64,000 nt of DNA, taken from contig CM031869.1 in the NCBI GenBank assembly GCA_018697195.1, forward strand, positions 16,339,203 through 16,403,202. The letters run 5' to 3'. Origin of the DNA: Certhia americana. Lineage: Eukaryota > Chordata > Aves > Passeriformes > Certhiidae. A program made the position numbers and the translations under genes. The notes beneath the pieces were generated by a model. It made no database searches, was not told the DNA's origin, and worked only from the letters and a program-made list of their open reading frames with translations. Shown piece by piece: positions 21,929 to 34,500 of the stretch (within the stretch, counting starts at the first letter, position 1; the number at the start of each line of letters is the position of its first letter).

Positions 21929-23339
21929 GTAAGGCGCCGGGGCGGAGCGGGCGAGCCGGCTCCCGACAACGGAACGGAAGGGCCAATAAAAAATATAAAA
22001 CGAAATAATAACAGTAATGCGAATAAGAATAAAAGCAAACGCGGCCGCTGGATGCTTCCCTCCCCCGCGCTCGCAGCGAGCCGAAAAGTCGCTCTCCTCA
22101 CGGCGTGGATAGCGCGGGGCGCCCCGGGGGGCCGCCGGGCCCCGCTCGTCTCCGCAGCTCTTCGACGAGAGGTGGAAGCGGGACCCCGGGGAGTCGCGGT
22201 CCCTCCGGGGGCCAGCGGGGCGCGGGCGGCCGGCGGGTAGAGCGGCGGCCCCGGGGGGGCGGTCGGCACCGTGCGGGCGCGGGGCTGACCGCTGTGCTTC
22301 CCCCCCGGGCAGCGGCGGCGGCGCTGACGCCCTTCACGGTGACACGGCGGATCGGGCATCCCTACCAGAACCGGACTCCGCCGAAGCGCAAGAAACCGCG
22401 GACATCCTTCTCCCGGGTGCAGATCTGCGAACTGGAGAAGCGCTTCCATCGGCAGAAGTACCTGGCCTCGGCCGAGCGCGCTGCCCTCGCCAAGTCCCTC
22501 AAGATGACGGACGCCCAGGTGAAGACCTGGTTCCAGAACCGGCGCACCAAGTGGCGGTGAGTCCCGTGCCCCCGGAGCCGCCCCGTCCTGCCGCCGCCTC
22601 CGGCGGCATCCCCCGCCCGCCGCCCCGCGAGTCCCGTTCCGGCCGGGATCGCGCCCTTGCCAGCTCCTGGCAGCAAAACCGTTGGGGGTGAAATTTTATT
22701 TTTATACTATCATAATTACTATTGTTATTATCTTTATATATTTCTTTTTTAATAGTCCCCCATTCGGAAAACGGGGGATTAGTCGTAAAAACGGGGGATT
22801 ATTCAAAATAACGGGGAAGTGTTTGAAGAAACGGGGAAATGATTTTTAAAAAGATCAGGGAAATGTTGGGAGAAAAGGGGGGAATATTTGGAAACGGGAT
22901 TACTGGGAGACGGCGGGTTTCCAGGCTCTTCCCGCCGCCCACAAGTCCCCTCCGTTGGCGGTAAAGCGGTGGCCGCCCGCCCGGCGGTGCCTGGCCCCGG
23001 AAGGAGGCGCCGGCCGCCCTGCCGGATTGCCGCGACCGCGGGCCCGGCCCCGGGCCGGCCGCTTCCCGCGGAGTCCCGGGCGGAGCGTGCCCCTTGTCTG
23101 GGCTCGGGCTGAGCGTGTCCCCCGGCAGGCGGCAGACGGCGGAGGAGCGGGAGGCCGAGCGGCAGCAGGCGAGCCGGCTGATGCTGCAGCTGCAGCACGA
23201 CGCCTTCCAGAAATCGCTGAACGAGTCGATCCAGCCCGACCCGCTGTGCCTGCACAACTCGTCGCTGTTCGCGCTGCAGAACCTGCAGCCCTGGGAAGAG
23301 GAGAGCGCCAAGATCCCACCGGTCACCTCCCTCGTCTGA
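21499..23339 (+). CDS. TLX3: TLX3, T-cell leukemia homeobox protein 3
   Basis: A homeodomain transcription factor that acts in the nucleus and promotes glutamatergic and sensory neuron fates. Coding exons are 21499-21928, 22313-22556 and 23129-23339, with GT-AG introns of 384 and 572 bases. Starting at ATG 21514 gives 289 residues, against about 291 in human, and puts HEPI at the same distance from the start. An extra in-frame ATG at 21499 adds five residues. Domains, numbered from the second ATG: eh1-type Groucho-binding motif SFGIDQIL at 17-24; conserved [20 protein letters not shown] region; PBX-type motif NFPWM at 122-126; homeodomain at 164-223 with WFQNRR in helix 3 and Asn51 present. 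Thr at homeodomain position 47 (VKTWFQNRR) is the hallmark of the TLX family. The C-terminus ends in VTSLV. The gene is intact. TLX1 and TLX2 are the alternatives, but the N- and C-terminal sequences and the neighbour NPM1 fit TLX3. Confidence 0.97.
21985..22033 (+). terminator. TLX3: Intronic AATAAA signals just after TLX3 exon 1
   Basis: A short AT-rich island in the otherwise GC-rich first intron holds AATAAA at 21985-21990 and 22028-22033. Reading through the exon 1 donor stays open until 22008. Use of these signals would give a protein without the homeodomain. The hexamers are real, but use is speculative. Confidence 0.2.
22313..22556 (+). CDS. TLX3: TLX3 coding exon 2 (homeodomain)
   Basis: Begins after acceptor CCCGGGCAG with four Ala codons and [20 protein letters not shown]. 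It then encodes the homeodomain through [12 protein letters not shown]. The donor is CG|GTGAGT, splitting an Arg codon. Retention of intron 2 would meet a TGA at once. Confidence 0.97.
22771..22912 (+). repeat. ~20-bp G-run minisatellite in TLX3 intron 2
   Basis: About seven degenerate units of 18-23 bp, each starting ACGGGG, ATCAGGG or AAGGGGGG and followed by an AT-rich spacer: ACGGGGGATTAGTCGTAAAA, ACGGGGGATTATTCAAAATA, ACGGGGAAGTGTTTGAAGAA and further variants. G-runs therefore recur about every two helical turns on the coding strand. Confidence 0.8.
23129..23339 (+). CDS. TLX3: TLX3 coding exon 3 (C-terminal region)
   Basis: Begins after acceptor CCCCGGCAG. It encodes [19 protein letters not shown], a Gln/Leu-rich helix, then [20 protein letters not shown], and ends VTSLV with TGA at 23337-23339. 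These are typical TLX3 C-terminal sequences. Confidence 0.96.
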
Positions 23340-24115
23340 GCCTGGCAGCCGGGGCACGCAGCGGACTGGCCCGCGGAGCGCGGCCGGCGGCTCCCCCTGC
23401 CCCGGGGCCGCGGCTCCCCCGACGGGGCGGGTGGCGGGGCGGCGAGCGGCGCCAGCGGGGCTGACACTGGCATCGGGTCCGACTGGAGCCGGCCCCGGAG
23501 CCGCTTCCCCGAGGCTGGCGCGGAGCGGAGCCGCTTGTATATTTGTGTCGATGTTCCACTAGGAAGGGAAATATGTCACTTTTTGTAAGAAGTGTTAATA
23601 CTTTAATTTATTTATGCATCGAGATTTTGGGCACTATTAATACGGAATTATATAAAACCTCGATTATTTATATCGAAATCTGAACATAGGTATTTTGTGT
23701 TGGCTTTGGAACAAAAGGCTATTTTTTTTTTCCTGTTCTGAGGATAGTGTAAAGAAAAAAATACCTCCCTATCACTTAACGGAGGGGACTCAGTGGAGCC
23801 GGTGATGACTCTTTAGCTTCGGAAACCCTATTAAACTGAAAAGCGGTAGCTCCCATCTGTCCCAGGTGAAGCTAATGTCAGCTGTAATTTATTCACCGTA
23901 GTAATAAGGGCTCCTTCCAGGCACCACACGCCGTTCTGTCCTCACCTTCCCATACGATGAGCTTTTAGCGCCCCAAAACAGCACTCGCTCCCTGCGCCAC
24001 CGGCTCTCGAGAAAGCGCCTTATGTTTCATAATAAAGAAGATTTGGGGTTGACACAGACCATGTATAATACTTTGTACTTGCCGAGACGTGTAAATAAAC
24101 GTTTTCTTTACAAAC
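23340..24115 (+). other. TLX3: TLX3 3' UTR
   Basis: GC-rich for about 200 bases, then AT-rich. An AU-rich-element-like ATTTATTTATG lies near 23606, which may shorten mRNA life. Two AATAAA signals sit at the end (24031-24036 and 24094-24099). The second, followed by a T-rich stretch, would place cleavage near 24115. The end point is inferred. Confidence 0.7.
24031..24099 (+). terminator. TLX3: TLX3 polyadenylation signals
   Basis: AATAAA at 24031-24036 and again at 24094-24099, about 700 and 760 bases after the stop codon. No other AATAAA was seen between the stop and these. Confidence 0.65.
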
Positions 24116-24900
24116 GTCTCTCCGCTCCCTGCCTGCCGCCGCGCCGGGGAGAGCCGAGCCGAGCGGGCGCTGCAGGCCGGGCGGTGGCCGGCGGCCGCCG
24201 CGGAGCCTCGGCTGACACGGAGGAGAGAAGCCGAAATGGGGGCGGCAGATGACCGGGGAGTGGGGCCGCGACGGCGGGCGGATTTGGAGCGGGGCTGCGG
24301 CGGCGGGGCCGGCGCGGTTGTGCGCGGCGCTGCCGCTCTCTTCGCAGGTGCGGGGGAAAGCGGCCGGGAGCGATCCCGTCATTGGGACACGGTTGGAAGC
24401 GCCGTGTGGGAGCGAGGGGTGGCCGGACGGGAGGAGTGCGGGGCCGTTGTCCCCCGGAGCAGGCGCCGGTGCAGGCCCCGCCGATCCCCAGTAATTTCTC
24501 CTCGCCAGCCACGCGGTCCCGACGCCTCCGCCGCCGGAGCTCGGCGGTTTTCGTTTTGCTGCCTTTTCTGCGCGCACCGCGCCGGCAGCGGGACGGCGGT
24601 GGCTGCGGCCGAGGCTCCAGTGCTCGCCCCCAGAACCGTTGTGCAGGGAGGTTTTTAAGAACCTGTGGTTCTCGGGCCCGAGTGCCCCGGCCTCCAACAA
24701 CCGGGGAAGCTGAAAAACTGACATTTTTAGAAAGCAGCCGTGGCCAGGCGGGTTTCCCCCGGCCATGGGCAGGAGCCGGCGTTCCCGTGGCCGCATTCCC
24801 GGGAGGGAGGGCTCCGCCGCTGCCTCGGCCGCAGCCCGGCCCCGGTCACCGGGAGGCTGCAGGAGTGTAACGGGGTCCCGGACCCGGCTGCGGCACGGGT
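24110..24900. promoter_or_regulatory. CpG-rich block downstream of TLX3
   Basis: CpG-dense, GC-rich unique sequence directly after the TLX3 polyadenylation signals. It extends the CpG domain that starts at 19.8 kb. It could be part of the broad Polycomb-type domain of TLX3 or the promoter of an unrecognised transcript. I see no coding exon in it. Confidence 0.45.
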
Positions 24901-27900
24901 CAGTTCAGGGCCAAGCAGCCACACAAGAGGAGGGATGGAAAAAATATTTCCCTAACTGGTTCTTTCCTCAGCGGTACCACGGCACGGGCTCCTGTCGATT
25001 TGGTTTGTCAGGGGCAGGCTGTGGAGTTGGCACTCCCACGGCAGTGCCAAATCCAGTCACACCGGAGTGATGATGCTGGGCCCGACCGGTGCCATTCACC
25101 AGCCAGAATGTGCAGCCTAAGCTGAAACGCCGATCGAGGGGAGTCTCTGGCAGGGAAGGAAGCAAAAACAACGGGGAAATCTATACCGGGTGACAGAGAG
25201 CGAGGAACCGCCGCACTCTGATCCTCTGTCCCCACCAGCTCCCCGCCACTGCTGCGCCCCAGCCCCAGCCCGGCCCTGTTTGGTCCATTCGTTATCCCAC
25301 CGCCCTTCGCCGCCAGACGATGTCGGGGCTGCCGGTCCTCCGCCTTCCCCTCCGCATCAGCACCGAATGCGAGGCAGAGAGGGAGAGAACCTCCCGGTAC
25401 CGTACACAGAACAGCCCCGAGAAATGCCAGTGTCAGTGAAATCGGGGAAGAATTCAGCTCTGAATGGGGGTGGAATACATGGGCACACATATTCATGTGT
25501 GTATTGGTGTTGCGTTCTATCTGCACCGTCGAACATCTGTAAAAGTGCGTTTTGTTCAACACATCGTTGTTCTTTTGCTCTTCAAACACCCCATAACTAC
25601 AAGCCTCTACGTTCCCGATTTCCCTGCAGTTTCCCCCAAACAGCTGTAAGCCCAGGAACAGTGTATTTGCAGAGAGCAAGATGCTGCTGTGTTCTGCAGG
25701 AACCGGCTTTGTGACGGGTGCGGATCCTGCGCAAAGCCACGGGTGCTTACAGCCCTGTAACAGTGCTCAGGAGGTCCCCTCGCCACTGCTTCCCGTGGGC
25801 TGTGCCACAGGCAGTGGGATTGAGCCTCAAGGCACCCCAATTTGTCAAAGGATTTCATAAACCTCAACCAAACTTGCATTTCAACCATCTGAGTAGTGAT
25901 CAAATAGTGGGATTTATGTCCCTCGAGCTGCCTTGATTTTGCTGGTGTCTGTGGTTGGTGTCTTTGTTCCCGAGGAGCTGTCTCCTGCATTTTGAGCTGT
26001 GCTGAGGATGAGGGACACAGGGTGCCTCGTGCATTCACATCTTGTACAACAGGAGTGCATGGGTGGTACAGGGGTTCTGACATGTGCAGTCGTGCTGAAG
26101 GGGACACAAGTAGGGGTTACCTCCAATTAGTCTGCCCAGTTAATCCAGCGTTTACAGGAGCCTCAGGGAAACACCAGTTGGAACAAACACACGGTATTTC
26201 TCCCTGTGGATGAGAGCAGTGTTCCCTGCTGGCCTGGTTCAGGTGTGACAGGATTGTCTGATGGTCCCTGCTGTGTCTCTCTGAGAGCCTGTCATCAGAG
26301 AAAGACACTTCAAGGGACCTGCACGGACTTTAGACTCTACCAGCTTGAGCCTTTTCATTCCAGGAATTGTAATTGTGGAGGATGTGAGTGCACAGTGGAG
26401 AAGGACACATTTTGGGGGTGGGCTGGCTGTTGTTCTGATCCTGTTGATTGTCCTATCCACATTTTGCACTTGGGCTGTGGGTGGAGAACTTAAGTCAAGC
26501 TGTTGTATATGGGCAGCCGTTTGACTTCCCAATTTCTGAAACATCCTTCTGGCAGCACAGGCCCCGGCTAGCTTTGGGGGAACATGGTTTATCTCTCATC
26601 CTCCCACTCATCACTAAATGCTGCTTTACCTCCATGGGAGACTCCTTAAAGCACTCCAGTCAGCCAAGGAGATCAGTGGTGTGCAGGCAGGGTGAGGGCA
26701 GCAGCAGCTCCTGCAGTTGTACTCCAGTTTTAGTGGGAGCCACTTAACTATAGGCAGTGAAAGTTGTGATGGAGATGTGGTCTGAGAGTGCTGAAGATGG
26801 TGCACATCCCATCAAGCTGAGTTTTAATCTGTTGATGTTTGATGCTTGATGCTGCTATTAAATAGATAATTCTTAGCATTTGGATGATCTTTCCAAAGCA
26901 GTCTTAAATCTGCAAGTGAAATATCTCTGTGAATTTATGTTTTGAAAAGCCCAGAAAAACTTGTCTTTATTGAACAAGATGAAAAAATGCAATGAGAATT
27001 AAGGATTATTGAACGGTCAGTGGGACTTAATTTTGGACAGGTCATTTTCCAAGCTTTATTTAATTGTGTATGTGGGTGATCTCCCAGGCAAGGCTGAGCA
27101 ACTTTGTGGGTGGATGCACAAGGCAGAGCTCGGCATAGCTGGAGGAAAATCGACCATCTCCTCCGAGCACCTCCTGGCTTTGCTTTGAGCCCCAGCACCA
27201 AGCAACCCCTGTGCCATGTCCTCATGCACAAACCCTCTCTGGATAAAAATGGCACCACAGTCTGCCTCTCTCAGCATTATTTTGTGCCCAGGGTATTAGA
27301 TGCTACAAAGTAATGCATGGTGATCAAATCCGTATAGGCAATTCTTTTCCTAAATGGGTCCTAAAATCAATGGGTTATTAGCTCTCCTTCACTCTCTGAT
27401 GAAAGCCTGGTCCTGTAAAACATGCAAACTACACAATATTCAATGCCTTGGTTTACAAAAGTGTTTTGCTCAGCTAGGTCATAATTTAGCTCATTTATAG
27501 CTGACATAAATAATACTGAGATTTACACCACACCTCTGAACTTTCCTCGAAGCATGTATTTGCACCGAAATCATTCCCGCTGCTGAGGAGTAATAATTTA
27601 AGAGCTGTGACTCACCCAGGTGAGCACTTGCTCATGTAGCTGCTCCTCCTCAGTTGCTAGATTCCCTCCTTATGTGTTTCCTGAGTGAGTTGGACCAGAC
27701 GGGTGAAGTATTTGCTTCTGTGCAGGTGGCACTTTTTGAGGAAGAGGTATTTACAGCCTTGGTTTAGGCTATTTGGAGCATTTCCCTTCAATGCCATGTG
27801 TTGCCCATTCTTTTGAATCTTTTAAGCTCCTAACTTTTTCCTGACTCAGCAGCAGAATAAATATTTCTACTTGGTACTGACTTGGTTTTGGATATCTGAG

Positions 27901-28332
27901 TTCGTCTCCTGTAGGCACCCAGGTGGCTTTGATGGGCAGTCCATGGCAGTTTGGCACCTATGTGCTTTTCTCCCCTTTTTGAGGGGGTCTCAGCATTTCT
28001 AGACATTTCAGATATCTTCAAAATCTCTTGTTAATGTCAGAGCAGTAATGGTATTTATATATATACTCCTATGAATTTAATTTAAGGATAAGAAATAAAA
28101 TATTCTTCCCAGATCATTGTGACACAAGAAGCCAGCTGCCTCAAGGCATCTTGGCATCATGCATTCAGAAGTGTTCACTTTGTAGGATGTGCCCAGAGCT
28201 GGATGTGCTGGGTGTGACAAGCAGATACATTTGAGAGAGATCTGTGCTCTTCCAGCAGCACAGATGGAAGTTTCCACTTCCACTTCTGCAGGAGTGTGAG
28301 CTGTGCTACACCTCAGCCCCATGAACTGTGTG

Positions 28333-28470
28333 ATCACAGAATCACCGAGTGGTTTGGATTGTAAGGGACCTTAAAGCTCATCCCATTCCATCCCTGCCAT
28401 GGGCAGGGACACCTTGCATAGCCCAGGCTGCTCCAAGCCCTGCCCAGCCTGGCCTTGGACATTTTGGTTG
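28333..28470 (-). mobile_element. CR1 LINE 3' fragment
   Basis: Starts ATCACAGAATCACCGAG, then GTAAGGGACCTTAAAGCTCA, CCATGGGCAGGGACACCTTG, CCAGGCTGCTCCAAGCC and CAGCCTGGCCTTGGACA. This is the CR1 3' end in reverse orientation. About 140 bases remain, with no reverse transcriptase. Confidence 0.93.
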
Positions 28471-31400
28471 CGGTAATGTTGGGTGTCCACAGACTGTGCT
28501 CCACTGAGTGGGGACTGAGCTTGCTGGAGCATGCTGAGTGGGGCACGCTCTAAAAACCTTCACACGCTCAGACCTTAGGCTATTCTTCAAAAGATAAAAA
28601 TAAAGCAAATAGTGAAATCTGCCTGTGGATAGTGGACTTCAGACATCTCCCAGTAAAATCTGCAGTATCTATACAGACATCAAGGGTGCCGTGCTGGTCC
28701 TTGGTGAATGTTCTGAGCTGAGCCTGCAAGTATTTACCTCCTGGGAATTCAAGGGACTGATTTTGCACCTCTGTGGAGCATCTTCCACTTCCACTTCCAC
28801 ATGAAGAATCAAAGAGAGCAGGACCTTTGTTGTTACTAGCATGTGGGATTTGCTGGGTCCTTTTTTGCTGCTTTGTCCAGTGGCAGGACCACAGGGATCA
28901 GAACCAGCTTCTTCTGTCCCTGTTCCTCACCCTAGCTTGGGCCAGTTTGCTGGAATGGGCAGTGGGAGAAAACTGCCCTATCTCCAGCTCTGCTGCACAT
29001 CTGACCCCCCTGAATGAATCTCTGCACCTCATCAGGTAATTCTGGATGGTACATGTTGGCAGTGAGATGCACTTCACTCCATGCTATGACCAGTTTTCTT
29101 CATGAACTATTGGAACTCAGAATGCAGAGAATATTTCTCTGCATGTTTTAAAGGATCCAAACCCTCTGACAAATATTGCTTTTAACCTTCATCCATGGAA
29201 AGGGCTTCCTGGGCTCTGGGATAAAACAGAACTTTCAAGAATGTAAATTAGATAGAAGCATAATATGTAATTTATCACAGGGTGAGAAATTTAGATTTTG
29301 GGTTTGTTAGTATGGTAAGTAGGTGAAGACAAGCTGTAGGATTCTTATGGTTTTTAGGCTTCTTCCTCCTTCATCTCCTCCATATTCTGCAGTGCTGGGG
29401 ACACAGATCAATTGGTCAAAATTTGCCACAGCGTAGCTTTATGTGAATAGAAATTTAGTTAGTTTAGTGGTAGAAAAATAGATATAATGTATGTTCTTGG
29501 TGACAATCGAGTGAATTCTCTTAAAGAGAACCTTGATTCTGTGTGTTGGAGGCTTTTTGGTGTTTTTTTCTCCCACACGCCAAACTGGTGTAAAGCCTGG
29601 TGTGCAGAAATTGCTGATCAGAAAATAATAAACAACCTGGAGAATGAGAAAAACCGAGTTCAGTTTGCGTTTTTGCTTAACAAGGACTTCTGAAAAGGCC
29701 TCCCCTATCAGGGGAGAGACAGATGGGAGTGAAAGAACTCCAACAATGAACTAATCCAAGTAGGAAGCAGTGCCATGGTAAATTGGTGTGAGCCCTTGTG
29801 GCCTCATGAAGGTTCTCAACATTTAGCAGGAGTTGGACTGTCTGGTCCATCATCTATCTGCTTGAACCTCCAGCTCTCTGTTCAGGTGAATCTGCACTTT
29901 TATGTTTCATATTAGAGACATCAGGCATGATCTCATTGACTTGGTTTTATTATCTCTCATCTTTGGACTGAGTAGCAGCTGGGCAAAGGGGATAAAATTC
30001 ATACCATGGCTTGCCTACAGAAGTACTTATGTTTTGAAAACATAAGGCCATCAACCCCTGCCAGACTCCTTAAATGACTTAAACTCAATGCCACAAGTGC
30101 AGAATGCCCAAGTGATCCCATTAATTTGGCATCCAGTATGTGCTGCATTATACATACTGACTTCCATTGGCACATGCCACATCCAATCCATTAGTTGTGC
30201 ACAAATGCACTTAAGTTTTTTTATTGCTTTTAGTTTTGTGTCATCAGCAAAGAAAGGTAAAGTTGATCTACATCTAAATCACTGACATGGATTATTGCAA
30301 TTGATTACAATGAAGAAAGCTTTTCAAGTTTCAAAGTTACGTTGTTTTTTATTTCCCCAAGTAGTAATCTGTACTGTTTAAGTTATTGCACAAGAACCAT
30401 CTCTGCGAGAGCTGGCTGTATTACATTCCTTGTTGAGAACATCTGTGTGCTAGGCTGTTGTGATTCCTCAGCTCTGTACAGAAATTTTATTCCTTCTGGT
30501 GGCAGAAAGGCACATGTTCTTCATTCAGTCCAGACAGAGAAGGAAGAAGAGAAGCATTAGCTGAAGCTAATGTTTGGAAAGCTCTATTTTAATCTATGAT
30601 TAGAAAAATCCTATTTTATTTATAGTTTTATCCACCATTCTTCCCAAGCTTTGCCTCCTAACTGGGCTAGCGTGTTACCCAACTCTGGACACTTCTGACA
30701 CTTGGGTATCCAGACAGCAGCACACAAGCAAAGGATGTGACCCAGCTTCACAGCATTTTTCTGACCAGTGATTATGTACAACTGAAAAAAAGAAAAATAA
30801 ATTACGTGAGCTGTTAGTCTGTCCTCCCAAACCCTGTTTGCCCTGTGCCAGAGCTGCTCTGTGCACTTGGGCCCTGTTTTACAGCTTGATGTCCCCGGCA
30901 TTTACACTGTGCCCTTGTCAGGCAGAGACTTGCACCCAAACTCATCTTTGCACAGCTGATGAGCCTTGTTGAAATTATGTGGTTAAAATCAACTCCATGT
31001 TTGCAAGAATGACCCCTTAGCTTGAATTCAGGGTGCTGAACTTCCAGGTACTTCCACAGGCAGTAGGTGCCAACATGGTTGTGAAAGACCCCCTGCATCT
31101 TCAGGGCAGCCTGGCAGTGCCTCTGCTCTGCTTCTCTCCACTGCTTCAGGTCTCTTCAAAACTCCACACCAGCTCTAAGGGCAGCAGTGCTTAAAACATG
31201 ACCCTGAAACTTAACTGAAGGACTAATTATTAGTTAATAAAGTTTGTGGTTTATGGACTGGAGTGATAGAGAAGGCTGGCTCAGTACAGAGCTGTTAAAC
31301 ACCAGGGCTGCTGGGACAGTTAGGTTGCTTTCATACGAGCCAGAAGGCCAGACTTTCAGAGGGTGTAAATCAGCAAAGATCCATTAACTTCCTCTCATCT

Positions 31401-31491
31401 ACTTTACATCAGCTGAGGACATGACCCTGAGAACTTCATCTGTGGTATAATATAAAGACATTACAGTCTCTTGTTCACCTGCACACACTGT

Positions 31492-31511
31492 TCCCATTAC
31501 TGGTAATGGGA
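31492..31511. repeat. Perfect 9-bp palindrome with facing ATTA/TAAT
   Basis: TCCCATTAC and GTAATGGGA are exact reverse complements separated by TG. The centre reads ATTACTGGTAAT, two homeodomain cores in inverted orientation. It may be a dimeric homeodomain site; function is untested. Confidence 0.4.
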
Positions 31512-34500
31512 GCAGCCTGTGGGAGAACGCCAGCCACGGGTGGGCACGGCTAGTGCCAGTGCTGGGCTGCTCCCACTAGGGCTGCTGCCCTGTTGAGCTG
31601 CTCCTGGCCTCCAGAGAGCCCATGCTCTCAAGTGGAGTGGGAAACCAAAGCAAAACAGTTAATAATTAAAGAAGCCATTGACTCCCTTGGCCTGGTGGGA
31701 TGGAGCAAGAGCTCCTAGGGCACCTGAGAGGGCTGGACATGTACTGTGGGCCTTGCCTGGAGGGCATCCTGCCAGCAGGGCATAAGGCTGGAGTGGGTGA
31801 GAGAGCAGCTTTTCTCATGCCATCACTGCAGGTAGGTATGGCATGAACCACGGCCTGAGCTGTGTTTCCCTTGGAAATCTGGAAAATGGAATTTTAACAA
31901 AGTGGCTAATGTTTCTAGGTCTGGACAAAAGGTATTCCAGGAGCAGTGTGGGATGAAGCCTCCTGACTGCAGCCCACAGGCAAAGGCTTCAGGCTGTGCT
32001 GTTCCTCCATGCCAGCTCTTCTGTCCCCTCCAGATGTGCCCAACTCTGGCTCTGGCAACACAGGAGAAGCAGAGAAGATGAGATGCTCTGCAGTCACAGA
32101 GCTGCAGACTGGGAGGAGGAAACAGTGATCCTTCAAGATATTTCAGCAAGTCCCTTTTCTTATGTCTTTTATACCCTTGAGGTTGGCAAGTGGGCAGGTA
32201 TGTGGGTGCATCTGCAGGGTGATGTGTAGGAGATAGTTCCTACATAGGTGGCAGAGATGTTGTGGTAATTCGTCTTGTTTTTGTTCTGGCATCTAAAAAT
32301 CTCTTTGGGGAGCTGCAGTCCTGCACCCTGTCTTCATGGATTATCCTAATCTGTGCTCCTGAGCAGTACTTAGTCATGCTTTTCTTGGAGTTTCTAAAAA
32401 GGCTTTTTCATCCTTGTGACATATCTTCTGTGGGCACCCTGTCTCCATGCTGCCTTTCTGCTCCTGGCTGAGGCACGTGTTGCTGTCTCTCAGGTCACAG
32501 CCTGCCTATTCCTTGTCTTGTGCAGCTCCTCAGCCTTTTTTTTTTCAGTCAGCTTTGGCAACTTCTGAGCCCTCTGCTCCCAGGTTTCCTCTGCTCCCAG
32601 ATTTCCTCTTTGCACAGGTGCATAGTTGCTCTCCACCTGAAGCCAAGAGACCTCTCAGCATCTTACTGCTCAAATGGCACCCTAATGTTGTTCTGTTTTC
32701 TTTTTGTAGGGTTGCAGGGGAAAAAAAGTGGGATGTTGCCTCTTGCCCAGAGAAGCTGAGATGGGTAATTGATTCTGAAAGCAGTTTGCACAGTCGGGGA
32801 CTCGTTCGCTGAAGCTGTCGCGTTGCACTGGGGAGCTTTGCCGTTTTGGTGCTCCAGCGGAGCAGCTGTTGTACCCAGCATTGCTTCCAGATTGTCACGG
32901 GCTGTGGAGGTTCCCCTGTCCTCAGACTGTTCATCAGGAATGCTTTCAACTCAAATTTGTCCTCTTTATTCAGCAGGATGCCACAGGCGAGTGTGGGGCT
33001 TGTGGGGAAGGAGACTTTTCTGTGTTGAATCAGCACATCAGGGTTAATGGTTTCACTTTGAAACTCCATTTTAGAGCCTTCAAGCCCACTGCTACTTCCC
33101 CATGTGACGAAAGAAGACTGAGAGCCCAAGCAGGGAAAAAGCCTTTTCCATCCTTTATAGAATGAAATATTTTGGATTACCTGAAATAAGTGAAGTGTTC
33201 AGGATAAAAACACTTGCAGAACTTTTTTTTTGAGATCTGAAATGTGATCCTCCTCTAAATTATCAAGATTAGAAATTATAGGGGTTTAGGGTTTTTCTGC
33301 CTTGTCATGCTTGTGGCTTTTCTGCATTGATCTCTGTGAAGCTGACCTTCTCTGTCTCTAGCCAAGTGTTCAGAGGGGAAAGGATGTACTGCTGCATCAA
33401 GGGGCTGGGGTGAAACCACTGCCCTTTTTCACTGCCATAGGGAATAAAGCAGACAAAATAAAGCAGCCAATGTCCCTTCCTCATGTCAGCATTTTCCTTC
33501 AAACTGCAGGCAGTTTTTCCAAAACATTCTTAGATGGGGCTTTCAACCCCTGTGTGACTGACTATGTCAAACTGCTCCGGGGGAGATCCTTCTGGCACAA
33601 ATCTGTTTCCTGTTAAAGCTTTTACCTTCCTGTGCTGTTCAAATTTGACATGAACAACTGGTTTTCCCTGTTTGCTCTGCAGGGTCCCCAGACAGGTCTG
33701 CAAAGGTAGTTACCTTTGTCACACTACACACAGCAGAGTCTGTCAGCCCTTTGTCCACCCAGACTTGTGGTCCTATAGCTCAGATGAGACTTCTGTGAGT
33801 GGGAGATAAACCAGAGGAAACCCGGTTGAAGTGTAAAACACAAATCACTTTCACTAGTTCAGATGGAAAAAAGAGACTCTCCTTCAGTCTTGTCTATCTC
33901 TGTTTACTTCTGCTTCCTGACTTGCTTTGGATGCCAGTCTGCAGTTTCCCAGCTGCAGCTGGAACACCTCCCACAGCGCTGGCTCCTTTTCTCAGCGGTA
34001 TTTGTTGCTTCACTCTTTGTCTTCTTCTCTGGCCAAGAATTTTCCTTCTTATCAATTCAAATTAACAATGGGGCAGAGGCAGAAATGCATGAGGTGTGAT
34101 CCACACTCTGGCTGTGTTGGTTGTGGCACTGAGTTAGGTGGAAAAGCTCTGACGGATTGAGGGGGAAAGCAGCACGAGCTGGTGGGGTTGGAGGGCAGGA
34201 AGTGATGGAAATGCAGCAAGCGGGAAAGTTGTAGGGGAAGATCAGAGAAAGGAGACATCCCAGACCTCTGTGCATGCACAGAAAACTGAGAAGGAGAGGG
34301 AAAGCTGTGAATGAACGAGAAGAGCAAAGCTGGAAGTGGGAGTGATGGGAACACCGGGAAGAGAGCAGGGAAAGGGCTATGCAGAGCTGCAGTGGTAGGG
34401 AAGAGACACGAGGATGCCTGGAGCAGTGGGGAGCTCTGCTATGGGGCTCTGCTGGACTTTCAGGTGGAAAAGGAATCTTTTTTTGTGTTTAAAATTTCAG

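Noticed and set aside
20613..22008. Frames of 278-403 codons across the N gap on both strands
   Set aside because: N was read as open sequence. Only the TLX3 frame after the gap is real, and the last part of the 403-codon frame is intron 1 read-through.
22799..23473. Minus-strand frames of 139-224 codons over TLX3 exon 3
   Set aside because: Antisense shadow of a GC-rich conserved coding exon and of the intron minisatellite.
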